From contig NZ_JAFQQZ010000045.1 in the NCBI RefSeq assembly GCF_017410345.1, forward strand, positions 1 through 64,000: 64,000 nucleotides of DNA, in the 5' to 3' direction. The notes beneath the pieces are model-generated. The model was not told the origin of the DNA and did no database searches. It saw nothing but the letters and a program-made list of their open reading frames with translations. This stretch comes from Methanobrevibacter sp. (lineage in GTDB: Archaea; Methanobacteriota; Methanobacteria; Methanobacteriales; Methanobacteriaceae). The position numbers were made by a program, and so were the translations under genes. This document shows, piece after piece, positions 9,399 through 16,874 of this stretch (within the stretch, counting starts at the first letter, position 1; each line of letters begins with the position of its first letter).

Positions 9399-9641
9399 TC
9401 ATCCCATTGACATGATAAGGATTATTATAAATAATATTATAAGAACTGCACAACATGTAGAACCCGCATCTCCAGAATTATTAGCGCTGCTAGGTTTTTG
9501 AGAAGTGGTAGAACTATTAGTTGAGCCATCATCTCTTAGATTAGTAGTGAAATTTGAAGTTGCCAACTTTGTTCCGCAATTTCCACAGAATGATGCAACA
9601 TCCTTATTTTTATGACCGCATTTCGGACAAAATTTTGACAT
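9399..9641 (-). CDS. Small zinc-ribbon protein with C-terminal membrane anchor
   Basis: An 80-residue protein. The N-terminus holds two CxxC pairs (FCPKCGHKN and FCGNCGTK), a classic zinc ribbon. A Ser/Asn/Thr-rich linker follows, then a single hydrophobic helix at the very end (AVLIILFIIILIM). The topology suggests a tail-anchored cytosolic zinc ribbon. Such proteins are common and uncharacterised in Methanobrevibacter and Clostridia. A very strong GGGGGT precedes the ATG by six bases. Confidence 0.85.
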   Translation of the reverse strand: MSKFCPKCGHKNKDVASFCGNCGTKLATSNFTTNLRDDGSTNSSTTSQKPSSANNSGDAGSTCCAVLIILFIIILIMSMG

Positions 9642-9747
9642 TTTTTACCCCCTTTATCTACAACTAAATTAAAAATAAATTAAATTAATGACTGAATTAA
9701 ATAAATTAAAACTATAAGAAATTGGAATAAAATAACTAAAAATGCAT

Positions 9748-10665
9748 TTAAGCATTTTCAGTCATGATAGGAACAACCTGTTTCTTACGGGAAACGACAC
9801 CTTCAAGTAAAACAGTGTTGTCTTCCAATTTTACATCATAAGCCTTTTCCACAAGTGAAGCATCTTTTCCAAGAGCAATCACTTGAGAATTGCTGTTTAC
9901 GATATCAGTAATTAAAAGCATGAACAAGTCCAAACCTTCATCTTCAATGATCTTTTCCATTCCTGCTTCCAATTCATCCTTCATTTCCATAACATCTGCA
10001 ATGTCTGCAGTGTTGACTTGATTTACAATGGATTTTACATCCTTAAAGTCAATCTGCTTTGCATCAAGGCTTAAGATTTCCTCAATTGAAAAACTGGATA
10101 AGTCTGTTCCTGCCTTTAGCATTTCCAAACCGTAAGTTTCATAATCAATTTCAGCAATCTCTGCAAGTTCCTTCACTGCTTCCTTATCATCTTCAGTAGT
10201 GGTTGGAGATTTCAAGAGCAAAGTGTCTGAAATGATTGCAGAGAGCATCAATGATGCGATGGTCTTGTCAGGAGTGAATCCATTTTCCTTATATAACTTG
10301 AATAGTATGGTTTCGGTACATCCTACAGGTTCTGTTCTGATGAATAACGGATAGGAAGTTTCAAAAGCTATCTTATGATGGTCTACAAGCTTTAGGATCT
10401 TTGCATTTTCTATATTGTCCACGGATTCGCTTGGACTGTTATGATCCACAAGAATCACTTCTGCACCATCTTCGATTTTTTCAATCAATTCAGGAGCTTC
10501 CAAATCAAAGTAATTCAAGACATATTCAGTTTCCTTATTTAAACTGCCTAATCTGCATGCAAGAACATCATTGCCTAATTTGGTCTCCAAGTCAGCCATT
10601 ACAAGACTTGAAGTAATTGAATCGGTATCTGGACTTTTATGTCCAAAAATATAAGTCTTACTCAT
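9748..10665 (-). CDS. ppaC: Manganese-dependent inorganic pyrophosphatase (family II, DHH)
   Basis: Hydrolyses pyrophosphate to phosphate in the cytosol, pulling biosynthetic reactions forward. Family II signatures are HKSPDTDS near the N-terminus, LVDHNSPSES and the DHH motif VDHHKIA, followed by the C-terminal DHHA2 domain ending with SRKKQVVP. The product is 305 residues from the ATG at 10665, chosen because AAGGTGA lies six bases upstream; the longer reading begins in untranslated leader. No partner genes sit beside it. Confidence 0.95.
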   Translation of the reverse strand: MSKTYIFGHKSPDTDSITSSLVMADLETKLGNDVLACRLGSLNKETEYVLNYFDLEAPELIEKIEDGAEVILVDHNSPSESVDNIENAKILKLVDHHKIAFETSYPLFIRTEPVGCTETILFKLYKENGFTPDKTIASLMLSAIISDTLLLKSPTTTEDDKEAVKELAEIAEIDYETYGLEMLKAGTDLSSFSIEEILSLDAKQIDFKDVKSIVNQVNTADIADVMEMKDELEAGMEKIIEDEGLDLFMLLITDIVNSNSQVIALGKDASLVEKAYDVKLEDNTVLLEGVVSRKKQVVPIMTENA

Positions 10666-10778
10666 TTTTTCACCTTTAATTATTGAATGATAAATTATCA
10701 AAATAACAATTATAATATTGACTTTTCACATTATTAAATATTTATAAAAATTTAAAAAAAGATTAATTGAATATTAAA

Positions 10779-10818
10779 GTTTAGAAACTTAGATTGTTGA
10801 AAATCTAAGTATCTAAAC
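10779..10818. repeat. Long stem-loop
   Basis: GTTTAGA at 10779-10785 and ACTTAGATT at 10787-10795 pair with AATCTAAGT (10802-10810) and TCTAAAC (10812-10818). This gives a 16-pair stem broken by a single A-A mismatch, with a six-base loop. It lies upstream of ppaC and is the first of several strong hairpins in the 10.7-11.2 kb gene-free stretch. Confidence 0.75.
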
Positions 10819-10820
10819 CT

Positions 10821-10913
10821 GAATCATAAACTATACCAAAAAAAGAAAACTAGAAACTAATGTAAAGGGGGTGATATGTTAAAAGAATATTCTAAAAGTA
10901 TAGTTCATAATTC
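10821..10913 (-). repeat. Large stem-loop whose loop carries ATCACCCCC on the minus strand
   Basis: Sixteen-base arms at 10821-10836 and 10898-10913 pair with two mismatches. Both are A-C on the plus strand and therefore G-U wobbles on the minus strand, so a minus-strand RNA would form an unbroken 16-pair stem. The 61-base loop holds ATCACCCCC in minus-strand sense (plus-strand GGGGGTGAT at 10867-10875). That is complementary to the loops of the array at 14073-14270, on the far side of hsdS-hsdM. Confidence 0.6.
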
Positions 10914-11064
10914 TATGTATATAAGTATATTTATTAAATATATAAATAGTTTGCTATTGATAGCACAAAAACTAGTGAAAAAATCGTAAAAATATCAAAT
11001 AATTTTGAATAAAGTAAAATATAATTAAAAAAAGTAAGAGATTTTTTTATAGCTTATTAAAATA

Positions 11065-11177
11065 ATTTTGATTATTCCAAATAGAGATAAGACGAATGTA
11101 ATGTTTTTTTGAGAGTTGAATTTGGAATAATCAAAATGATCAATCAAAGAAATATTATTGAAATAATAGTTCTTTGA
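11065..11177. repeat. Two adjacent strong inverted repeats downstream of hsdM
   Basis: An 18-bp perfect inverted repeat pairs 11065-11082 with 11120-11137 around a 37-base loop. Seven bases later, 11144-11151 pairs with 11170-11177 (8 bp) and 11153-11159 with 11162-11168 (7 bp), separated by one mismatch and closing on a two-base turn. They stand 260-380 bases beyond the hsdM stop and are much stronger than usual in this AT-rich background. They could end the hsdSM transcript or mark element boundaries. The rest of 10666-11440 shows no gene. Confidence 0.7.
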
Positions 11178-11440
11178 AAGTTTTAAGTATTTTCCGTAAG
11201 AAACCGTATGTTTCCAATGAAAAGATCTTAAGTATTCATTTCACCAAAAACTACATGTTCCTTGTTCATTATATTATCTTAATAAATATAAGCCCATATT
11301 CCAAGAGCATTTGAAAAGAAATAGAAAAATTAGAAGAAAAATGAGAATTAAAAAGAATAAGAATTAAGAAGAATAGAAAAAATAGAAAAATAATAAAAAT
11401 TAAAAAGAAATAGAAAATAAAGAGATTAAATTTAAAATAA

Positions 11441-13309
11441 TTATCTAAACAAGTCATTTTCAATGTTTAACTCCTTATAAACATCTTCAATCTCTTTTGT
11501 AACTTTCTTTATCTCTTCGCTAACAAGCTTATGTCTGGACACCAAGTCCTTAGGGTCAATGATTTCCTCTTCCTCATAAGTGTCAACATAACGAGGAATA
11601 TTCAGGTTAAAGTCATTTCTCCTTATCTCTTCCAGGCTGGCCCTATGGGAATAGCCGTCCTTTTCTTCCCTGTAATAATAGGTGCTGACTATCTTATAGA
11701 TGTCCTCTTCCCTTAGATTATTGATAAGCTTGAATTTATTGTAGTCACGAGAAGCGTCAATGAACAATACATCATCATAAAGATTCCTGTTTTTCTTGAA
11801 TATCATCATACATGCAGGATTATTGGTACTATAGAACATGTTTGCAGGAAGGCCGATTACCGCATCAAGATAATTATATCTGTCAACAATGATTCTTCTG
11901 ATTGTTCCTTCAGCGGCAGACCTGAACAGTACTCCATGAGGAACAACTACAATCATTATTCCATCCTCATTCAAATGATAGAGCATATGCTGGATGAATG
12001 CATAATCAGCTTTGGTACGTGGCGGAAGAATGTTGTAATCCTTAAATCTCACATCATCAAGAAAACTCCTATCGGCAGTCCATTTGGAATTGAATGGAAT
12101 CTGACTTACAATGGCATCAAATGTATAATTCAAATGCTGAGGCTGCTCCAGGCTATCTCCCTGCTTGATGTCAAAATCCTTGTAATGGATATTATGCAGG
12201 ATCATGTTCTCCCTTGCAATGTTATAGAATGATGCATTAAGCTCCTGACCGCATATGAAATCACAAGGCAATTCCTTGTTTATCTCTAAAAGCAGGGAAG
12301 CGGAGCCGCAGCAAGGGTCATAGACAGAATCAAGATGTTCCTTCTGTGAAGCTATCAGTTTGGCAATCAAGGTGGAAACCTCTTTTGGAGTATAGTAATC
12401 GAAGGAGCTTGATGAATTCAATGAAAACTCACTCAACAGATATTCAAAGCTGTTTCCAATCAGATTATCAATATATTTTTCATATTCCTCATCATCTAAG
12501 GAATAGCTATCCTCATTTAAGAGAGACTTATTTAAATCATAAGAAAGTTTTTCTTCAGCCAAATCATAAGCCAAGCTTTCATCTTTAAGATTAGTCTTCA
12601 TTTTTTCATCAACCAATGAATCTAAAGATTCAAAATCTGCTTCGATGGCTTTTAGATTTGGTTTAAAACTCATTGCATGAGGTTTTCTTCTTGAATGCAC
12701 CCTCCTTTCGGAACCCATTAATGAAAGATGATTATTCTTATTATATTTCCTATTGTCTAAAATTGATTTGCTTAAAAGGGTATTGTCCCTGCTTTCCTTA
12801 TCCAAATCAAAGTGAACGAACCTTAAAGCATCCAGAATATTGAATACAACCCTATTCTTGTCTTCCATTCTCTTTCCTAATTGGGATGCCCTTAAGTCCA
12901 CACCTTCAAAGAGGTTCTGGAAATCCTCCTGGCTTTCCCTTCCAACAGAAGAATCGCTGATTTCATTGAATGCCTTTTCCAATTCCTCAATTATGATGCT
13001 TCCATAATTCTTTGATGATACAATGTTCTTATACAAAAGGCTAGGACTTAAGAAGTATCCTATATCTTCAATTGACCTTTCCCTTAGGCCTTTCTTATAA
13101 TTCCTATTACTATAAGCTTCCTCAAAGCTGATGTTTTCTCCCTTCAATTCATTATTGATATAGGTCTCCAGCTTTTCAGAGAGATACTTATAGGAAATGA
13201 ATCCTAGGAAATACTTTTGAAACTCATCATCTGTCAGGAATCCGATTCTTTTTTCTCTTTTCAAATCCTCATAGATGGACCATAATTGACGCCCTAAAAC
13301 ATTTTCCAT
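11441..13309 (-). CDS. hsdM: Type I restriction-modification methyltransferase subunit, altered motifs
   Basis: A 622-residue HsdM-type N6-adenine DNA methyltransferase. The N-terminal helical HsdM domain (about 1-170) is followed by a roughly 110-residue polar insertion (about 172-280), then NSFEYLLSEF and YYTPKEVSTLIAKL, which open the catalytic domain. SAM motif I is DPCCGSASLLL (331-341), where the family usually has GSGSLL. Catalytic motif IV is SQIPF (402-406), where NPPF or NPPY is expected; the catalytic Asn position is Gln. The downstream CATALYTIC-domain landmarks (KADYAFIQHMLYHL, VVPHGVLFR, VIGLPANMFYS) are intact. It lies 44 bases after the specificity gene. No restriction subunit is present in the window. 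Confidence 0.88.
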   Translation of the reverse strand: MENVLGRQLWSIYEDLKREKRIGFLTDDEFQKYFLGFISYKYLSEKLETYINNELKGENISFEEAYSNRNYKKGLRERSIEDIGYFLSPSLLYKNIVSSKNYGSIIIEELEKAFNEISDSSVGRESQEDFQNLFEGVDLRASQLGKRMEDKNRVVFNILDALRFVHFDLDKESRDNTLLSKSILDNRKYNKNNHLSLMGSERRVHSRRKPHAMSFKPNLKAIEADFESLDSLVDEKMKTNLKDESLAYDLAEEKLSYDLNKSLLNEDSYSLDDEEYEKYIDNLIGNSFEYLLSEFSLNSSSSFDYYTPKEVSTLIAKLIASQKEHLDSVYDPCCGSASLLLEINKELPCDFICGQELNASFYNIARENMILHNIHYKDFDIKQGDSLEQPQHLNYTFDAIVSQIPFNSKWTADRSFLDDVRFKDYNILPPRTKADYAFIQHMLYHLNEDGIMIVVVPHGVLFRSAAEGTIRRIIVDRYNYLDAVIGLPANMFYSTNNPACMMIFKKNRNLYDDVLFIDASRDYNKFKLINNLREEDIYKIVSTYYYREEKDGYSHRASLEEIRRNDFNLNIPRYVDTYEEEEIIDPKDLVSRHKLVSEEIKKVTKEIEDVYKELNIENDLFR

Positions 13310-13353
13310 ATCATAACCCCTAATTTAAACAATAAAGCATTATTAAAAATTAA

Positions 13354-13914
13354 TTACTCACCTAATTTCTCAAATAGATTCTTCATTATCAGCTTTTCAT
13401 TCTGCCTTTCCAATTCAATCAATTCCTGATTCAAATTAATTCTCTTGTCCATTAACTTGAATAGCCTTCCATATTTAACTTGAGTCTCATAATCAGGTAT
13501 AGGCAGGCAAATTTCCTTAAGGTGAGTGGTCTTAATGATCTTTAAGGTAGTTCCTTCCTCTATCTTATGCAGTTCCCTTGGGAAAATGTCGCTTTTTAGA
13601 AGGTGGTAAACGAAATCAACATCAAATCCTTCCCTAACCCTTACAACCGCATAGTACATAGGTATGATGATTCCTTCCCTTTCAAGCTTGCTTACAGTGG
13701 ATCCTGCAAGCAGAATGACAATATCGTCCTTTCTTGAATAGAACTTACTGTTTATGTCATCTGAAACATCTTCAAAATCAGTGTCTATATTTGAACTGTC
13801 TTCATATGTCTTTTTAAGTACTTCCTGTTTAATTGTATAACCTTTTTGATAACGTTTGATTCTGATTCCAGTGAAAATTTCTGCAACATCATCAAACTTA
13901 TATTTTTTAATCAT
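13354..13914 (-). CDS. hsdS: Type I specificity subunit, half-length (single target-recognition domain)
   Basis: A 186-residue protein with one target-recognition domain, including the typical start YKFDDVAEIFTG and the end segment LKEICLPIPDYETQVKYGRLF, followed by a conserved-helix coiled coil (LNQELIELERQNEKLI). Full HsdS proteins have two such halves at about 400 residues. A half-size subunit would need to dimerise and would then recognise a symmetric bipartite site. AGGTGA precedes the ATG. It is the first gene of the hsdS-hsdM pair, and its upstream side carries the G5-loop hairpin array. Confidence 0.85.
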   Translation of the reverse strand: MIKKYKFDDVAEIFTGIRIKRYQKGYTIKQEVLKKTYEDSSNIDTDFEDVSDDINSKFYSRKDDIVILLAGSTVSKLEREGIIIPMYYAVVRVREGFDVDFVYHLLKSDIFPRELHKIEEGTTLKIIKTTHLKEICLPIPDYETQVKYGRLFKLMDKRINLNQELIELERQNEKLIMKNLFEKLGE

Positions 13915-14072
13915 ACACTCACCTGATTTGACTAAAATAAAACTATAAAATATCTTTCATATAATATTATGTAATAACTTGTTCTTAAACTTAAGTGCAT
14001 AAATTATATGAAAATGGTGGAAAATTAGGAGAAAATAAAGAAAAAAATGGTAGAAAGTAATATGGGAAAAAA

Positions 14073-14270
14073 GATAACACCCCCATTACCTTTTTTTCCA
14101 CGAATAAGAATCACCCCCAATCCTTATCCAAACAAAAGGAATATAATTCACCCCCAAATTACATTCCAATAGACAAAATCATAAGCACTCAATAAGGAAC
14201 TTGAATAAGAATCACCCCCAATTCCTATTCAAAATAAGGAATATAATTCACCCCCGGATTACATTCCTTA
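14073..14270 (-). repeat. Array of five stem-loops with G5 loops (minus strand)
   Basis: Five hairpins: 14073-14090, 14102-14129, 14138-14167, 14201-14232 and 14235-14270. Stems are 6, 10, 11, 12 and 13 pairs. Three central loops are exactly CACCCCCA on the plus strand, so UGGGGGUG in a minus-strand RNA; the other two loops also centre on C5/G5. Internal A-C mismatches of the plus strand become G-U pairs on the minus strand, which favours minus-strand RNA. The second and fourth share one arm sequence and the third and fifth another, so a two-hairpin unit of about 100 bases has been duplicated. The loops resemble a Shine-Dalgarno site. They end 160 bases before hsdS. Confidence 0.75.
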
Positions 14271-14391
14271 ACTTATGAACGAATGCATAAGACTGATTTC
14301 AGATATTTTTCAATTAATCTTTTTTTAATTTTTTAATTTTTTATGTGTGATATCAATTTGGATTAGATCTTATTTTAATCAATCATCAAAT

Positions 14392-14602
14392 TCAGTGCAA
14401 GCAATATGAACAAAACGAATCAAGCAAAAGGTGTTACAGTTAAACAAACGAAGAGGTCGAAATTGCACTGATCACCAGAGATACATTTCTTATGTTCTGA
14501 ATTCCAATGAAACATCCAATGATTGAAAAAAATAAGCAAACTTAATTTTCACTTAAGTTTTTTCTAATCACAATAAGTATTATAAACATACTAGTATATA
14601 AA
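14392..14602 (-). other. Gene-free leader with long-range inverted repeat, hairpin and TATA-like box
   Basis: TCAGTGCAA at 14392-14400 pairs with TTGCACTGA at 14463-14471 across 62 bases that are less AT-rich than the surroundings. A perfect 8-bp hairpin with a 7-base loop lies at 14538-14560. On the minus strand TTTATATAC at 14594-14602 resembles an archaeal TATA box and would place a start near 14570. That would give hsdS a leader of about 650 bases that includes the G5-loop array. Nearer TATA-like sites also exist, so this promoter is only one option. Confidence 0.4.
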
Positions 14603-14787
14603 TGTTTCGTTCTTAAATTTAATGACAGTAATCTAAAATCATATGACATTATAAAATTGATAATAAAAAATATAAAAATAGGTTGAAATAATAGAAAAAA
14701 TAGAAAGAATAGACTAAAAAAGCTAAATAAATTAAATTCAACAAAATCTAAGAAAAATAAAGAGAATAAAATAAAAAATAATTAAAA

Positions 14788-15555
14788 TTAATTAAAATCT
14801 TTATTATAGGCTTCTGTATCTTCCACACCATTGGTATAATGCTTGTTATTGACTGTATCAATAGCTTCATTTGGACCGTTTAGACGGTCAATATGATGAA
14901 CTCCATTTGAATCGTCATATTCCCGGATATAATCTGCATCCTGTCCAGACCAATAATAGCCATCAGGCACATTTCTTGATGAAGATGAATTGGACCTTGT
15001 GCTATCAACTCCAGTATTTGCCACAGCAGAAGTATTTGTAGCATTTGAGCTTTGATTCTCACCATTGAAAGTTTCTGTACTGTTTGTCTCCTCATTGAAG
15101 TATTCATAGCGAGCGGAAGCAATCATATGCTCAAGCATTTCAGGATCCTTACAGATGATTAGAATATTGTCATGGGTGATATGATTTCCAATGAAAGCCA
15201 TATATGTTCCGTTTTCCTCATTATGCCAAACAGTTTGGTTTCCTAAGGTATCCTGAACCGAATTTGCCACAAAATCATTTCGTATATACTCCAATTCAAC
15301 AGCTGCAACCTGATTGCCCTGTTCACTGTTGAAGTACATCACTGTCAGATCATGTTGAGTGTCATTAATGAGATTAATGCCATTGTTAATTACTGTATTT
15401 GTAGATTGATCACTTATTGGCATCTCAATGCTGGAAGTGCTTGTAAGGTCCACTCTTTCATATTTAATAGTTTCATCATATCCCAATAAGAAGAAAGAAG
15501 TGGCTAAAACCACGACAATCACTAGCAATACCAATAATACACGTCTTAAATCCAC
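14788..15555 (-). CDS. Membrane-anchored extracytoplasmic protein of unknown function
   Basis: A 255-residue protein with one N-terminal hydrophobic segment (LLVLLVIVVVLATSFFLLG) after a short basic start, then an outward-facing domain rich in Thr, Asn and Ser with several N-glycosylation sequons. Residues about 35-150 resemble small alpha/beta domains of uncharacterised Methanobacteriales surface proteins. A Ser/Asn-rich linker (about 165-200) and a Tyr/Asp-rich end follow. The start codon is GTG at 15555, supported by GGGAGG four bases before. No family recognised. It sits alone between idsA and the hsd locus. Confidence 0.75.
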   Translation of the reverse strand: MDLRRVLLVLLVIVVVLATSFFLLGYDETIKYERVDLTSTSSIEMPISDQSTNTVINNGINLINDTQHDLTVMYFNSEQGNQVAAVELEYIRNDFVANSVQDTLGNQTVWHNEENGTYMAFIGNHITHDNILIICKDPEMLEHMIASARYEYFNEETNSTETFNGENQSSNATNTSAVANTGVDSTRSNSSSSRNVPDGYYWSGQDADYIREYDDSNGVHHIDRLNGPNEAIDTVNNKHYTNGVEDTEAYNKDFN

Positions 15556-15761
15556 ATAAACCTCCCCATTAACTAATCTTTTAAAAATTAGTTTATTACA
15601 ATTATTAATTTAAATTAAATTATTTATAAACTTAACTTAAGAAATGGGCAAAAATAGGGTAAAAATGGATAATATGAATGAAAAATAGTTAAAATGAAAA
15701 ATAGAAAAAATAGATAAAAATTAATGAAAAATAATAAAAAAAATAAGAAAATACTGAAAAT

Positions 15762-16757
15762 TTAGGAAGATCTGTCTATGACAAAATCTGCCAAATCAAT
15801 AAGCATCTGTTTAGCTTCAGAGTCAGGCAATATTTCGAGTACTTTCTTAGCACCATCAACGTTTTCTAAAGCGAGATTGTGAGCATATTCAATGGAACCA
15901 TATTTATTGAATAAATCAATGGCTTCATGTATGTTCTCTTGTGAAGAATTCTCCTCTTTTAAGATTTCAAGCAATCTTTCATGGTCTTCACCTTCGGATT
16001 CAGCCAATGCCTTAACGACCATAAGGGTCATCTTTCCTTTTGCGATGTCACTGCCGACAGGCTTTCCAAGGTCCTTTTCATCACTGATCACATCAAGATA
16101 ATCATCCTGAATCTGGAAAGCTGTACCAATCATTCTTCCATATTCATAGAGAGCTTGCACTGTCTCATCATCTGCTCCGCCCATGATTGCTCCAGCTTTG
16201 GTTGCAGCTGCAATCAATGCACCTGTTTTCTTGAAGATCATTTCAGAATATTCGTCTTCCTTGACATCAAAGTTTCCTTCAAAGCTCATATCGGAAGCCT
16301 GACCTTCACAGATCTTAACACAGGCATCTGCAACGGTAGCCAATGCATTTGCAACATTTGCAGGATGTGCATTTTCCTCCTTGGAAGCGATTACCATTTC
16401 AAATGCCTTTGAGAATAGGGTATCCCCTGCCAAAATGGCTACAGGCTCATCCCATACCTTATGTACGGAAGGCATTCCCCTTCTCATGTCATCGTCATCC
16501 ATGATATCGTCATGGATAAGTGAAAAGGTATGAATAAGCTCCAAAGCAGCGGCAGTCTTAAGTGCATCCTCCTTTTTTCCTCCAACCGCTTCTGCAGAGA
16601 TTAAAGTGAGTGCTGGCCTAAGCATCTTTCCGCCAGCTTTTGTTAAATAAAGACAAGCATCCTGTAAATCCTGTGGTTCAATAACACTAAGATTCTCTTC
16701 AATTGTTTTTACAACATCTTTGGAATATTGTTTTAAAACATCAGTAACATCAGACAT
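15762..16757 (-). CDS. idsA: Short-chain isoprenyl diphosphate synthase (farnesyl/geranylgeranyl)
   Basis: Condenses isopentenyl diphosphate with allylic primers to make the C15/C20 chains of archaeal ether lipids. The first Asp-rich motif is [12 protein letters not shown] and the second is QDDYLD. The LRPAL and GDTLF landmarks of trans-isoprenyl synthases are also present. Length (331) is typical. GAGGG precedes the ATG. It is the last gene of the minus-strand isoprenoid cluster mvk-ipk-fni-rnj-idsA, matching the order remembered for Methanothermobacter. Confidence 0.96.
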   Translation of the reverse strand: MSDVTDVLKQYSKDVVKTIEENLSVIEPQDLQDACLYLTKAGGKMLRPALTLISAEAVGGKKEDALKTAAALELIHTFSLIHDDIMDDDDMRRGMPSVHKVWDEPVAILAGDTLFSKAFEMVIASKEENAHPANVANALATVADACVKICEGQASDMSFEGNFDVKEDEYSEMIFKKTGALIAAATKAGAIMGGADDETVQALYEYGRMIGTAFQIQDDYLDVISDEKDLGKPVGSDIAKGKMTLMVVKALAESEGEDHERLLEILKEENSSQENIHEAIDLFNKYGSIEYAHNLALENVDGAKKVLEILPDSEAKQMLIDLADFVIDRSS

Positions 16758-16874
16758 GATTTTCCCTCAAACTAATATTTATTGAAACTTTATTAAATAC
16801 TTAATTGCAATTTAATGAATAATAATTGATTTTTTTAAATAAATAAGCCCAAATAGTTAATTAAATTAACTAAA

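Noticed and set aside
10876-10989. 37-codon open frame directly after GGGGGTGAT
   Set aside because: The SD-like sequence touches the ATG with no spacer, and it lies in the loop of a stem whose mismatches favour the opposite strand. The peptide has no recognisable feature.
14080-14255. G-quadruplex formed by five G5 tracts on the minus strand
   Set aside because: Tracts are 30-60 bases apart, too long for a typical intramolecular quadruplex, and each sits in its own hairpin loop.
14073-14270. CRISPR array
   Set aside because: Repeats are palindromic with alternating arm types and irregular spacing, there are no unique spacers of constant length, and no cas genes are present.
14430-14525. 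Possible gene remnant or tRNA-like segment inside the hsdS leader
   Set aside because: Only short frames in all phases, and the bases do not form a tRNA T arm or anticodon arm.
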